Source: Humulus lupulus
Taxonomy: Eukaryota; Streptophyta; Magnoliopsida; Rosales; Cannabaceae
Reading direction: 5' to 3'
Assembly (NCBI RefSeq): GCF_963169125.1
Contig: NC_084795.1
Span: 193,042,214 to 193,106,213, forward strand
Length of the DNA: 64,000 bases
This document shows, one piece after another, positions 1 through 13,589 of the stretch; position 1 is the stretch's first letter, and every line of letters begins with the position of its first letter. The notes under the pieces are model-generated. The model did no database searches, was not told where the DNA came from, and saw only the letters and a list, made by a program, of their open reading frames with translations. The position numbers and the translations under genes were made by a program.

Positions 1-3000
1 CGCCCAGGAATAAATTGACGCGAGGATGGATTGAACCTTGCGGGGGGCGACAGAATGAATCATGGTTGATACACTTGGAACGTTAAGTCGACTGTTGTGT
101 ATGGCATAAGATACTTGAGTGTTGGGTATTAGTAAGAAGGTTAGCGCTGAGACCCAGATGTGGTGAAAAGTAACAGACGGACGATCAGTGTTTGAAATCC
201 TCGATTGAGCGAGGGGAGATATAATTGGAGGCGGAACTCCTGGATTTGAGGCGTGTGTCAGTCGGGGAAGAGCGCCATAGATTGTAATGGGGTGGTCAAA
301 GCAACGACTGAGAGCAGCATAATGTTAATAGGTGAGGGTTAGCTGGTGAAAGTCACTGAGCTATGGAATCCGAAGTGTTGACTTGAGTTGAAACAGGGAA
401 GGACCCTGTCATGGTGGTACAGTGGGATACCAGGATCGAGTGAAGGATCCAGGTGGGATATGGTTTTGAATGAGGATTTTGAATGGACATCATCCCACCT
501 CCTAGGGTACGTCGTACCGGGAGGGTTGAGCGGGTGACAGAACCTAGTGATTTCCTTTGGACCCTGAAGCGTTAGGTGATGTGGTGGTGCATCGTGGGGA
601 TAGACCACAATAGACCTTAAGTAAGGTGTTTGGACATGAAAAGTTTTAACTCGGTTGTTTGAGTTAATGTTGTTGGGGCAAGTGAGCTGGTTTCGCGATA
701 GAATGTCGATGACATTGAATTGAGGCCCTATGATATTTTAAATTGTGGGAATGGATTTAAAGAACGAAAAGAACAGAGTGGGAACCTGGAATTATCAGTT
801 GATTGCAAGTGGAATGGTTGTCTGAAAGTTTATCAAAGATCTTAAAGAATTAAGCGCTGAGTAGGCGAAGACTTGAGGTATTAAGGGAAGTGTAATCCCT
901 GGGAAGTAAGTCGTGATGGCAGTTGCTGGTGTCTTGTTGATGTAGCGCGACATAGGGCTTGATAAGAGGTGAAGGATGGTGAATACTACAGTTTGGCTTT
1001 AGTTCAGAGAGAAAGACAAGTAGGTCGTTGAACTTCTTAAGGCAGGAGTGTCTGCCTATTTGGAAGAATAAAGAGCCGCGTCTCCGCGTTTAACAGACCA
1101 GGATCGGTGAGGCGTTCAAAGAAAGAAGGGGGAGTTCTGACCCTTGATTCAACATAAAATTTCGAAGTTGTACTAGGTGTTAGGCGAGCGGGGCCTACAA
1201 GATGATCCCACCTAGTAGAGGTGATGACGTTTGAGTATCTATGGAATCAGGAATAAGACAATGAGTTGGTCATTGTAATCTAGGCAGACCCTGGGCTTCT
1301 GCAGGGTTGCGGTGTTAATGAGGGGCTATCGAGAGTATGGCTATTAGACGAGATCTTGCGAGCCAAGATTGTTCTCCTGAAAGAGCGTTGGTGGGAACTA
1401 AAGTAAGGCGATGGACCTTGGAGATTATGGTCAGATTGCGGGTTGCTGATTGATGTGTTTGAGTAAATTTCGAGGACGAAATTTTTATGAGGAGGGGATA
1501 GTTGTAACGACCCAAATTCGCTAATAAGGCTTAAGGGCCTTGATTAGCGTGCCAGGAGGGCACGATGGGAATTATGTGTGATTTTATGAGTTAAATGCAT
1601 GGTTATTATTTAAAGCATGTTATTTGACTATTTATTTATCTTAGACGCATGTATATGTCTATTAGTATGCATGTAGGCCCTGATTGTGTTTGAAGGGCAT
1701 AATTGTAATTTTAGCCCGCCGAGGGCATATTTGTGATAATTGTATTCCGTGATTTGTACCACGTGAGTGTGGTGTTATTTTGTGATGCACGTGCCGAGAC
1801 GGTCCTAGAGAGCAATTTAACTTAAGAGTCACAACGGGATTTCTATACCCGGCTCGGGAGGAGCCTAGGGGTACCTCGGGAATTTTATGGTTAAGTTGAG
1901 ATTTAGCGGGTAATGGTTATTGGAGATTTAGTAACCTGGGTAACCATTAGTTACTGCTGAGAGTAACAAGTTCTAGGTAGAAAATGGTAGAAATGAAATA
2001 GAAGTAAAAGGACTTAAGTGCCCTTGAGGTTTAGTTGGGAAAGGATAGGCAAGGAGGGGTAAAATGGTCATTTGGCTGGGAAATTGATTTATGGCAGCTG
2101 GGTTATAGGGGGTACACGGTTTGGGGCTTGGCATTGATTGGTTTTGATAAAAACCAAAGAGAAGAAAAACCAAAGAGAAGAAAAGTTAGGGCAATGAGAA
2201 GAAGAAGAAGAAGAAGAGAAGTGAAGGAGCTGAAATTTGGAGACTTAGGAGATGAATCAAGGGAGCTTGGGAAGGGATTCTCTACTTGAGGTAAGGAGTT
2301 TATACACATTTAAGACTTGATTATGTTATGGGTTAAGAGATTTGAGCATGGTTTAAGTTTGAACTTTGAGTTTTTAATTTTCTGAAATTTAAATCAAGGA
2401 TGTGGATTTTGGGGATTTGATTGTGTGTTTGATTGCTTTGATGATGTTTATGGGTTGTTAGAGGGGTCATATGAAGTTTGGATTTGATTTTGGGGTTTGG
2501 GTATTGGTTTGGTATGAATTGGGAAGGTTTTAACTCGGAGAAAACGCAGGAGAAAACCCAGAATTCTGGGTCTGCGAAGGCGTGCCGCGACACAGCTTTT
2601 TCGTGCCGCGGCGAGGAGCCCCTGTCTGATGGGTGCCGCGGCACAACTTTCTTGTGCCGCGGCACAAGGCCATTTTCAGGGCATCAAAAGTTGCATTTTT
2701 GAGCTTTTGCTCCGGGGGTTCGGGGGATGTTTCCGGTGAATTGTTTTAGGGATTTGGGAGTCCCGAGAGTGCGGGATTGGTCCCGGGAAGTGGTTTTGGG
2801 TTGATTAGTATTGAGGGATGTTTCTTGTGTGTTGTGACTAGGTTGTTGGTGAGGCTCGTGCTTGAGGACCGTGCTCGCGGCTTTAGTGCACCAGGAGGCT
2901 CGGAATTCAGGTAAGAAAACTATAACACCCGTAGGATAGGGCGTGGGCCCATAGTATGATTGCGGGGCGCGGCCCTATATTGCATCACATGTTAGGGTGC

Positions 3001-3730
3001 AGACTTAAATGAATTAATATTTGATTGCATGTTGTTGTGTTATATTATATGTGTGATTATGATGAAATGAACGGCAAGGGCCGAGTACGGCGTAGGCCGG
3101 GGCGGCCGTGGGCCGAAAGTAACACCTAGCACATGGGATGCTATATTCAGGGTGGGACCCAAGGGATACATGAGTTATCCTCGCGGTGAGAACCGATACC
3201 CCAGGGCTTTGGTAAGGTCTCTGGGGCGGCATGGCCGTGTTTGTTTAGTCTAATGGTTGACTTGTTTGTTTGAGGATTATCTGTTATGATAAGCTGTATA
3301 CATTGCATATGTTATGTTCTGCATGAGTTTTCTTGCTGGGCTTCGGCTCACGGGTGCTCTGTGTTGCAGGTAGGGCAATGACTGAGTCAACCAACCATGA
3401 GTACGGAGAGCGTGAAGCGACGCGTACATGTTTGGCCTGCCCGACTGCTTTGGTTGGGGGTTTATTTGAAAATGGCTGTAATAATCTATGATTTTATGAT
3501 TTATCGACTGTAAACTTATTTCAAGATATAAATAGTTTTCAAACCTCATTTTGGGATCCCAAATGTTTAATACTAGCAGTTTTAAATGAAACGACGCATT
3601 TTCTAAGATTACAGCCTTAAATTTTAATTAGTCACACTTTCGTTTCAAAACCTCGGTTAGCGAGTTCATTGCACACTGTTTTGTCTTAAAAACTCACTTA
3701 GTAACGGCTCTAAGGTAGTAGGGCGTTACA
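1..3730 (+). mobile_element. E1: 3' part of a non-autonomous Tekay/Del-like LTR retrotransposon
   Basis: The window opens inside the internal region of a + strand element that ends in a 3' LTR at 1503-3730. Positions 1-1502 align by eye with 40046-41605 (E5), the start at about 62955 (E6) and, reversed, the left half of E2. They hold no convincing coding sequence. The end has the chromovirus-type sequence TTTCGAGGACGAAATT (about 1468) and a polypurine tract (GAGGAGGGG, about 1490-1498) just before the LTR. The 5' LTR and left target duplication lie outside the window. The right flank CATGG (3731-3735) would be the target duplication. Family assignment is inferred from the LTR ends, the 3' signature and the chromodomain tail in E2. 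Confidence 0.85.
1503..3730 (+). repeat. 3' LTR of E1 (2228 bp)
   Basis: It starts TGTAACGACC and ends GGGCGTTACA, so its ends form a 7-bp inverted repeat TGTAACG/CGTTACA. It matches the E5 LTR (34888-37127) along its length. It contains a (GAA)n tract near 2197-2220, a 16-bp perfect palindrome ACCCAGAATTCTGGGT at 2556-2571, and a cluster of GTGCCGCGGCAC palindromes at about 2579-2665. It has a single copy of the 32-bp GC-rich unit near 3083-3115 that is doubled in E5 and E6. Confidence 0.92.
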
Positions 3731-4410
3731 CATGGTCTGGGAGGTTCAAACCCAAATGGGACACAACGCCCAATGCCTAGTCCGATCGCGGACATGCATG
3801 GTTCGGGTGGTTCAAAACCAAATGGGATGAAAGACCCAATGCCTAGACCCAACTCGTACATGCTAGTCCAGGGGGTTTTAATCCAAGTGGGACTCGTGGC
3901 CCAATGACTTGTCTCATCGCGGACTTGCCTTGTCTGGGGGGTTTAAAACCAAATGTGACGAAAGGCACAAAGCCCAGTCCCATCCCAACAAGAATGGTCT
4001 GGGAGATTTAAAAACATATGGGAGGGAAGGCCCAATGCCTTGTCCCATCACAGACATGCTTGGTTTGGGGGGTTTAAAACCAAATGGGATGCAAGGCACA
4101 ATACCTAGTCCCATCCCAGAGATACATGGTCCGGGAGGTTCAAACCCAAATGGGACACAAGGTCGAATGCCCTTTCCCATCCCGGACATGCATGGTTTGG
4201 GTGTTTCAAAAGAAAATGGGATGAAAGGCCCAATGCCTAGTCCCAACTCGGACATGCTGGACCAGGGGGTTTAAAACAAAATGGTACGCAAGGCCCAATA
4301 CCTAGTCCCATCACAAACATACAGGGTCCGGGAAGTTCAAACCCAAGAGGGAAGAAAGGACCAATGGCTATTTCCATGTTGGACATGCTTCATTTGGGGG
4401 TTTAAATCCA
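3731..4410 (+). repeat. Irregular left edge of S1
   Basis: Numbering the HOR monomers from 4411 as m1 to m15, this edge reads roughly m11/m12, m13, then an m2-like monomer (about 3888-3953), then m9, m10, m11, m12, m13, m14, m15, before regular HORs start. The monomers here are also more diverged from consensus than those at 4411-13280. It looks like internal deletions at the array edge or next to the E1 insertion. Confidence 0.7.
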
Positions 4411-5810
4411 AATGGGACGCAAGGCCCAATGCCTAGTCGCTTCCCGGACTTGCTCGGTCCAGGGGACTTAAAATTAAGTGGGACGCAAGGCCCAATGACT
4501 AGTCCCGTTGCGGACATGCTTGGCCTGGGGGGTTTAAAACCAAATGTGCGGAAAGGCACAATGCCCAGTCTTAACACGGACATACATGTCTGTGAGGTTC
4601 AATCCAAATGAGACGCTAGGCCCAATGCCTAGCCCCATGTCAGACATACATGGTCCGGGAGGTTCAATCCCAAATGGGACGCAAAGAACAATGCCCCGTC
4701 CCATACCCGACATGAATTCTCGAGGAGGTTCAAAAACCAAATGGGACAGAAGGCCCAATGCCAATTCCCATCGCGAACATGCTTGGACAAGGGGTATAAA
4801 AGAAAATGGAAGGCAAGGCAGAATGCCTAGTCCCATCCCGAACATACATGGTTCGGGAGGTTCAAACCCATATGGGACGTATGCCCAAAGACTAGTCCCA
4901 TCACGCACATTCTTGGTTTGGGGGGTATAAAATCAAATGGGACGCAAGGCACAAAGACTAGTCCCATCTGCAACTTGACTGGTTTGGGAGATTTAAAAAC
5001 AAATGGGAGGTAAGGCGTAATACAATGTCCCATCAAGGACATGCTTGGTTTGGGGGTATTAAAACCACATGGGATGCAAGGCACAATTCCTAGCCCCATC
5101 CCAGAGATACATGGTACGGGAGGTTCAAACCCAAATGGGACACAAGGCCCAACGCCTTCTCCCATCTCGGACATGCATGGTTTGGGTGGTTCAAAACAAA
5201 AGGGATGAAAGGCCCAATGCCTAGTCCCAACTCGGACATGCTGGACCAGGGGGTTTAAAACAAAATGGTACTCAAGAACCAATACCTAGTCCCATCCCAA
5301 ACATACATGGTCCGGGAAGTTCAAACCCAAATGGGACGAAAGGACCAATGGCTATTCCCATGCCGGACATGCTTCGTTTGGGGGTTTAAATCCAAATGGG
5401 ACGCAAGGCCCAATGCCTAGTCGCTTCCCGGACTTGCTCGGTCCAGGGGACTTAAAATTAAGTGGGACGCAAGGCCCAATGACTAGTCCCGTCGCGGACA
5501 TGCTTGGCCTGGGGGGTTTAAAACCAAATGTGCGGAAAGGCACAATGCCCAGTCTTAACACGGACATACATGTCTGTGAGGTTCAATCCAAATGAGACGC
5601 TAGGCCCAATGCCTAGCCCCATCTCAGACATACATGGTCCGGGAGGTTCAATCCCAAATGGGACGCAAAGAACAATGCCCCGTTCCATACCCGACATGAA
5701 TTGTCGAGGAGGTTCAAAAACCAAATGGGACAGAAGGCCCAATGCCAATTCCCATCGCGAACATGCTTGGACAAGGGGTTTAAAAGAAAATGGAAGGCAA
5801 GGCAGAATGC

Positions 5811-8800
5811 CTAGTCCCCTCCCGAACATACATGGTTCGGGAGGTTCAAACCCATATGGGACGTATGCCCAAAGACTAGTCCCATCACGCACATTCTTGG
5901 TTTGGGGGGTATAAAATGAAATGGGACGCAAGGCACAAAGACTAGTCCCATCTGCAACTTGACTGGTTTGGGAGATTTAAAAACAAATGGGAGGTAAGGC
6001 GTAATACAATGTCCCATCACGGACATGCTTGGTTTGGGGGTATTAAAACCACATGGGATGCAAGGCACAATTCCTAGCCCCATCCCAGAGATACATGGTA
6101 CGGGAGGTTCAAACCCAAATGGGACACAAGGCCCAACGCCTTCTCCCATCTCGGACATGCATGGTTTCGGTGGTTCAAAACAAAAGGGATGAAAGGCCCA
6201 ATGCCTAGTCCCAACTCGGACATGCTGGACCAGGGGGTTTAAAACAAAATGGTCCTCAAGAACCAATACCTAGTCCCATCCCAAACATACATGGTCCGGG
6301 AAGTTCAAACCCAAATGGGACGAAAGGACCAATGGCTATTCCCATGCCGGACATGCTTCGTTTGGGGGTTTAAATCCAAATGGGACGCAAGGCCCAATGC
6401 CTAGTCGCTTCCCGGACTTGCTCGGTCCAGGGGACTTAAAATTAAGTGGGACGCAAGGCCCAATGACTAGTCCCGTCGCGGACATGCTTGGCCTGGGGGG
6501 TTTAAAACCAAATGTGCGGAAAGGCACAATGCCCAGTCTTAACACGGACATACATGTCTGTGAGGTTCAATCCAAATGAGACGCTAGGCCCAATGCCTTG
6601 CCCCATCTCAGACATACATGGTCCGGGAGGTTCAATCCCAAATGGGACGCAAAGAACAATGCCCCGTCCCATACCCGACATGAATTGTCGAGGAGGTTCA
6701 AAAACCAAATGGGACTGAAGGCCCAATGCCTATTCCCATCGCAGACATGCTTGGACTAGGGCTTTAAAAGAAAATGGGAGGCAAGGCAGAATGCCTAGGC
6801 CCCTCCCGAACATACATGGTTCGGGAGGTTCAAACCCAAATGGGACGTATGCCCAAAGACTAGTCCCATCTCGGACATTCTTGGTTTGGGGGGTATAAAA
6901 TCAAATGGGACGCAAGGCACAAAGCCTAGTCCCATCCGCAACATGAATGGTCTGGGAAATTTAAAAACAAATGGGAGGTAAGGCGTAATACAATGTCCCA
7001 TCACGGACATGCTTGGTTTGGGGGTATTAAAACCACATGGGATGCAAGGCACAATTCCTAGCCCCATCCCAGAGATACATGGTACGGGAGGTTCAAACCC
7101 AAATGGGACACAAGGCCCAACGCCTTCTCCCATCTCGGACATGCATGGTATGGGTGGTTCAAAACAAAAGGGATGAAAGTCCCAATGCCTAGTCCCAACT
7201 CGGACATGCTGGACCAGGGGGTTTAAAACAAAATGGTACTCAAGAACCAATACCTAGTCCCATCCCAAACATACATGGTCCGGGAAGTTCAAACCCAAAT
7301 GGGACGAAAGGACCAATGGCTATTCCTATGCCGGACATGCTTCGTTTGGGGGTTTAAATCCAAATTGGACGCAAGGCCCAATGCCTAGTCGCTTCCCGGA
7401 CTTGCTCGGTCCAGGGGACTTAAAATTAAGTGGGACGCAAGGCCCAATGACTAGTCCCGTTGCGGACATGCTTGGCCTGGGGGGTTTAAAACCAAATGTG
7501 CGGAAAGGCACAATGCCCAGTCTTAACACGGACATACATGTCTGTGAGGTTCAATCCAAATGAGACGCTAGGCCCAATGCCTAGCCCCATGTCAGACATA
7601 CATGGTCCGGGAGGTTCAATCCCAAATGGGACGCAAAGAACAATGCCCCGTCCCATACCCGACATGAATTCTCGAGGAGGTTCAAAAACCAAATGGGACA
7701 GAAGGCCCAATGCCAATTCCCATCGCGAACATGCTTGGACAAGGGGTATAAAAGAAAATGGAAGGCAAGGCAGAATGCCTAGTCCCCTCCCGAACATACA
7801 TGGTTCGGGAGGTTCAAACCCATATGGGACGTATGCCCAAAGACTAGTCCCATCACGCACATTCTTGGTTTGGGGGGTATAAAATCAAATGGGACGCAAG
7901 GCACAAAGACTAGTCCCATCTGCAACTTGACTGGTTTGGGAGATTTAAAAACAAATGGGAGGTAAGGCGTAATACAATGTCCCATCACGGACATGCTTGG
8001 TTTGGGGGTATTAAAACCACATGGGATGCAAGGCACAATTCCTAGCCCCATCCCAGAGATACATGGTACGGGAGGTTCAAACCCAGATGGGACACAAGGC
8101 CCAACGCCTTCTCCCATCTCGGACATGCATGGTTTGGGTGGTTCAAAACAAAAGGGATGAAAGGCCCAATGCCTAGTCCCAACTCGGACATGCTGGACCA
8201 GGGGGTTTAAAACAAAATGGTACTCAAGAACCAATACCTAGTCCCATCCCAAACATACATGGTCCGGGAAGTTCAAACCCAAATGGGACGAAAGGACCAA
8301 TGGCTATTCCCATGCCGGACATGCTTCGTTTGGGGGTTTAAATCCAAATGGGACGCAAGGCCCAATGCCTAGTCGCTTCCCGGACTTGCTCGGTCCAGGG
8401 GACTTAAAATTAAGTGGGACGCAAGGCCCAATGACTAGTCCCGTCGCGGACATGCTTGGCCTGGGGGGTTTAAAACCAAATGTGCGGAAAGGCACAATGC
8501 CCAGTCTTAACACGGACATACATGTCTGTGAGGTTCAATCCAAATGAGACGCTAGGCCCAATGCCTAGCCCCATCTCAGACATACATGGTCCGGGAGGTT
8601 CAATCCCAAATGGGACGCAAAGAACAATGCCCCGTCCCATACCCGACATGAATTGTCGAGGAGGTTCAAAAACCAAATGGGACTGAAGGCCCAATGCCTA
8701 TTCCCATCGCAGACATGCTTGGACTAGGGCTTTAAAAGAAAATGGGAGGCAAGGCAGAATGCCTAGGCCCCTCCCGAACATACATGGTTCGGGAGGTTCA

Positions 8801-9746
8801 AACCCAAATGGGACGTATGCCCAAAGACTAGTTCCATCTCGGACATTCTTGGTTTGGGGGGTATAAAATCAAATGGGACGCAAGGCACAATGCCTAGTCC
8901 CATCCGCAACATGAATGGTCTGGGAAATTTAAAAACAAATGGGAGGTAAGGCGTAATACAATGTCCCATCACGGACATGCTTGGTTTGGGGGTATTAAAA
9001 CCACATGGGATGCAAGGCACAATTCCTAGCCCCATCCCAGAGATACATGGTACGGGAGGTTCAAACCCAAATGGGACACAAGGCCCAACGCCTTCTCCCA
9101 TCTCGGACATGCATGGTATGGGTGGTTCAAAACAAAAGGGATGAAAGTCCCAATGCCTAGTCCCAACTCGGACATGCTGGACCAGGGGGTTTAAAACAAA
9201 ATGGTACTCAAGAACCAATACCTAGTCCCATCCCAAACATACATGGTCCGGGAAGTTCAAACCCAAATGGGACGAAAGGACCAATGGCTATTCCTATGCC
9301 GGACATGCTTCGTTTGGGGGTTTAAATCCAAATTGGACGCAAGGCCCAATGCCTAGTCGCTTCCCGGACTTGCTCGGTCCAGGGGACTTAAAATTAAGTG
9401 GGACGCAAGGCCCAATGACTAGTCCCGTTGCGGACATGCTTGGCCTGGGGGGTTTAAAACCAAATGTGCGGAAAGGCACAATGCCCAGTCTTAACACGGA
9501 CATACATGTCTGTGAGGTTCAATCCAAATGAGACGCTAGGCCCAATGCCTAGCCCCATGTCAGACATACATGGTCCGGGAGGTTCAATCCCAAATGGGAC
9601 GCAAAGAACAATGCCCCGTCCCATACCCGACATGAATTCTCGAGGAGGTTCAAAAACCAAATGGGACAGAAGGCCCAATGCCAATTCCCATCGCGAACAT
9701 GCTTGGACAAGGGGTATAAAAGAAAATGGAAGGCAAGGCAGAATGC
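5811..9746 (+). repeat. 1968-bp (2 x 984) tandem duplication inside S1
   Basis: The stretch from about 5811 to 7778 recurs at about 7779-9746 with matching private variants. Examples are TTCCTATG at 7323 and 9291, AAATTGGAC at about 7363 and 9331, and a shared stop-creating GGGACTGAAGG at about 6711 and 8679. HORs between these carry the other variant. This supports a recent two-HOR unequal exchange. The exact boundaries were not computed. Confidence 0.7.
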
Positions 9747-12700
9747 CTAGTCCCCTCCCGAACATACATGGTTCGGGAGGTTCAAACCCAAATGGGACGT
9801 ATGCCCAAAGACTAGTCCCATCCCGGACATTCTTGGTTTGGGGGGTATAAAATCAAATGGGATGCAAGGCACAAAGACTAGTCCCATCCGCAACTTGAAT
9901 GGTTTGGGAGATTTAAAAACAAATGGGAGGTAAGGCGTAATACAATGTGCCATCACGGACATGCTTGGTTTGGGGGTATTAAAACCACATGGGATGCAAG
10001 GCACAATTCCTAGCCCCATCCCAGAGATACATGGTACGGGAGGTTCAAACCCAAATGGGACACAAGGCCCAACGCCTTCTCCCATCCCGGACATGCATTG
10101 TTTGGGTGGTTCAAAACAAAAGGGATGAAAGGCCCAATGCCTAGTCCCAACTCGGACATGCTGGACCAGGGGGTTTAAAACAAAATGGTACTCAAGAACC
10201 AATACCTAGTCCCATCCCAAACATACATGGTCCGGGAAGTTCAAACCAAAATGGGACGAAAGGACCAATGGCTATTCCCATGCCGGACATGCTTCGTTTG
10301 GGGGTTTAAATCCAAATGGGACGCAAGGCCCAATGCCTAGTCGCTTCCCGAACTTGCTTGGTCCAGGGGACTTAAAATCAAGTGGGACGCAAGTCCCAAT
10401 GACTAGTCCCATCGCGGACATGCTTGACCTGGGAGGTTTAAAACCAAATGTGCGGAATGGCACAATGCCCAGTCCCAACCCGGACATTCATGTCTGTGAG
10501 GTTCAATCCAAATGGGACGCTAGGCCCAATGTCCAACCCCATCTCAGACATACGTGGTTTGGGAGGTTCAATCCCAAATGGGACACAAAGCACAATGCCC
10601 AGTCCCATAACCGAAATGAATTTTCAAGGAGGTTCAAAAACCAAATGGGACTGAAGGCCCAATGCCAATTCCCATCAAAGACATGCTTGGACTAGGGCAT
10701 TAAAAGAAAATGGGAGGCAAGGCAGAATGCCTAGGCCCATCCCGAACATACATGGTTCGGGAGGTTCAAACCCAAATGGGACGTATGCCCAAAAACTAGT
10801 CCCATCTCGGACATTCTTGGTTTGGGGGGTATAAAATCAAATGGGACGCAAGGCACAAAGCCTAGTCCCATCCGCAACATGAATGGTCTGGGATATTTAA
10901 AAACAAATTGGAGGAAAGGCGTATTACAATGTCCCATCACATACATGCTTGGTTTGGGGGTATTAAAACCACATGGGATGCAAGGCACAATTCCTAGGCC
11001 CATCCCAGAGATACATGGTACGGGAGGTTCAAACCCAAATGGGACACAAGGCCCAACGCCTTCTCCCATCTCGGACATGCAAGGTTTGGGTGGTTCAAAA
11101 CAAAAGGGATGAAAGGCCCAATGCCTAGTCCCAACTCGTACATGCTGGTCCAGGGGGTTTAAAACAAAATGGTACTCAAGAACCAATACCTAGTCCCATC
11201 CCAAACATACATGGTCCGGGAAGTTCAAACCCAAATGGGACGAAAGGACCAATGGCTATTCCCATGCCGGACATGCTTCGTGTGGGGGTTTAAATCCAAA
11301 TGGGACGCAAGGCCCAATGCCTAGGCGCTTCCCGGACTTTCTCGGTCCAGGGGACTTAAAATTAAGTGGGACGCAAGGCCCAATGACTAGTCCTGTCGCG
11401 GACAAGCTTGGCCTGGGGGGTTTAAAACCAAATGTGCGGAAAGGCACAATGCCCAGTCTTAACACGGACATACATGTCTGTGAGGTTCAATCCAAAAGAG
11501 ACGCTAGGCCCAATGCCTAGCCCCATCTCAGACATACATGGTCCGGGAGGTTCTATCCCAAATGGGACGCAAAGAACAATGCCCCGTCCCATACCCGACA
11601 TGAATTGTCGAGGAGGTTCGAAAACCAAATGGGACAGAAGGCCCAATGCCAATTCCCATCGCGAACATGCTTGGACAAGGGGTTTAAAAGAAAATTGAAG
11701 GCAAGGCAGAATGCCTAGTCCCCTCCCGAACATACATGGTTCGGGAGGTTCAAACCCATATGGGACGTATGCCCAAAGACTAGTCCCATCCCGGACATTC
11801 TTGGTTTGGGGGGTATAAAATCAAATGGGACGCAAGGCACAAAGACTAGTCCCATCTGCAACTTGACTTGTTTGGGAGATTTAAAAAGAAATGGGAGGTA
11901 AGGCGTAATACAATGTCCCATCACGGACATGCTTGTTTTGGGGGTATTAAAACCACATAGGATGCAAGGCACAATTCCTAGCCCCATCCCAGAGATACAT
12001 GGTACGGGAGGTTCAAACCCAAATGGGACACAAGGCCCAACGCCTTCTCCCATCCCGGACATGCATGGTTTGGGTGGTTCAAAACAAAAGGGATGAAAGG
12101 CCCAATGCCTAGTCCCAACTCGGACATGCTGGACCAGGGGGTTTAAAACAAAATGGTACTCAAGAACCAATACCTAGTCCCATCCCAAACATACATGGTC
12201 CGGGAAGTTCAAACCCAAATGGGACGAAAGGACCAATGGCTATTCCCATGCCGGACATGCTTCGTTTGGGGGTTTAAATCCAAATGGGACGCAAGGCCCA
12301 ATGCCTAGTCGCTTCCCGGACTTGCTCGGTCCAGGGGACTTAAAATTAAGTGGGACGCAAGGCCCAATGACTTGTCCCGTCGCGGACATGCTAGGCCTGG
12401 GGGGTTTAAAACCAAATGTGCGGAAAGGCACAATGCCCAGTCTTAACACGGACATACATGTCTGTGAGTTTCGATCCAAATGAGACGCTAGGCCCAATGC
12501 CTAGCCAAATCTCAAACATAAATGGTCCGGGAGGTTCAATCGCAAATGGGATGAAAAGCACAATGCCCCGTCCCATACATGACATGCATTGTCCAGGAGG
12601 TTCAAAAACCAAATGGGACAGAAGGCCCAATGCCAATTCCCATCGCGAACATGCTTGGACAAGGGGTTTAAAAGAAAATGGAAGGCAAGGCAGAATGCCT

Positions 12701-13584
12701 AGTCCCCTCCCGAACATACATGGTTCGGGAGGTTCAAACCCAAATGGGACGTATGCCCAAAGACTAGTCCCATCCCGGACATTCTTGGTTTGGGGGGTAT
12801 AAAATCAAATGGGATGCAAGGCACAAAGACTAGTCCCATCCGCAACTTGAATGGTTTGGGAGATTTAAAAACAAATGGGAGGTAAGGCGTAATACAATGT
12901 GCCATCACGGACATGCTTGGTTTGGGGGTATTAAAACCACATGGGATGCAAGGCACAATTCCTAGCCCCATCCCAGAGATACATGGTACGGGAGGTTCAA
13001 ACCCAAATGGGACACAAGGCCCAACGCCTTCTCCCATCTCGGACATGCAAGGTTTGGGTGGTTCAAAACAAAAGGGATGAAAGGCCCAATGCCTAGTCCA
13101 AACTCGGACATGCTGGACCAGGGGGTTTAAAACAAAATGGTACTCAAGAACCAATACCTAGTCCCATCCCAAACATACATGGTCCGGGAAGTTCAAACCC
13201 AAATGGGACGAATGGACCAATGGCTATTCCCATGCCGAACATGCTTCGTTTGGGGGTTTAAATCCAAATGGGACGCAAGGCCCAATGCCTAGTCGCTTCC
13301 CGAACTTGCTTGGTCCAGGGGACTTAAAATCAAGTGGGACGCAAGTCCCAATGACTAGTCCCATCGCGGACATGCTTGGCCTGGGAGGTTTAAAACCAAA
13401 TGTGCGGAAAGGCACAATGCCCAGTCCCAACCCGGACATTCATTTCTGTGAGGTTCAATCCAAATGGGACGCTAGGCCCAATGCCTAACCCCATCTCAGA
13501 CATACGTGGTTCGGGAGGTTCAATCCCAAATGGGACGCAAAGCACAATGCCCAGTCCCATACCCGAAATGAATTGTCAAGGAGG

Positions 13585-13589
13585 TTCAA
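13585..13589. repeat. Left target-site duplication of E2 (TTCAA)
   Basis: TTCAA lies immediately before the E2 LTR and is repeated at 24650-24654 immediately after it. Removing E2 and one copy rejoins the monomer as ...GAGGTTCAA|AAACCAAATG..., the expected m5-m6 junction. Confidence 0.95.

Larger units (their letters stand above)
3731..13589 (+). repeat. Satellite block S1: ~66-bp monomers in a 984-bp 15-mer higher-order repeat
   Basis: Head-to-tail monomers of 64-67 bp are seen directly, each with AATGGGACGCAAGGCCCAAT, a CCTAGTCCCATC-like stretch, a GGACATGCTTGGT-like stretch and a TTTAAAACC- or TTCAAACCC-like end. Counting between AATGGG anchors from 4413 to 5397 gives 66,66,64,66,67,65,66,65,66,66,66,65,65,66,65, which sums to 984 in 15 monomers. 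The same monomer order returns every 984 bp (for example 4429, 5413, 6397, 7381, 8365, 9349, 10333, 11317, 12301, 13285). The block holds about ten HOR copies with only a few per cent difference. Open reading frames on both strands follow from a period near 22 codons and are not treated as genes. I do not recognise the family by name. Confidence 0.95.

Noticed and set aside
4534..13154. Repeated open frames of 60-151 codons on both strands in the satellite, looking like a tandem gene family
   Set aside because: They arise from the 66-bp (22-codon) period, overlap on both strands and change with monomer length. There is no domain, start context or codon bias.
3731..13589. CRISPR array
   Set aside because: Repeats are contiguous with no unique spacers, and the context is a plant nuclear genome.
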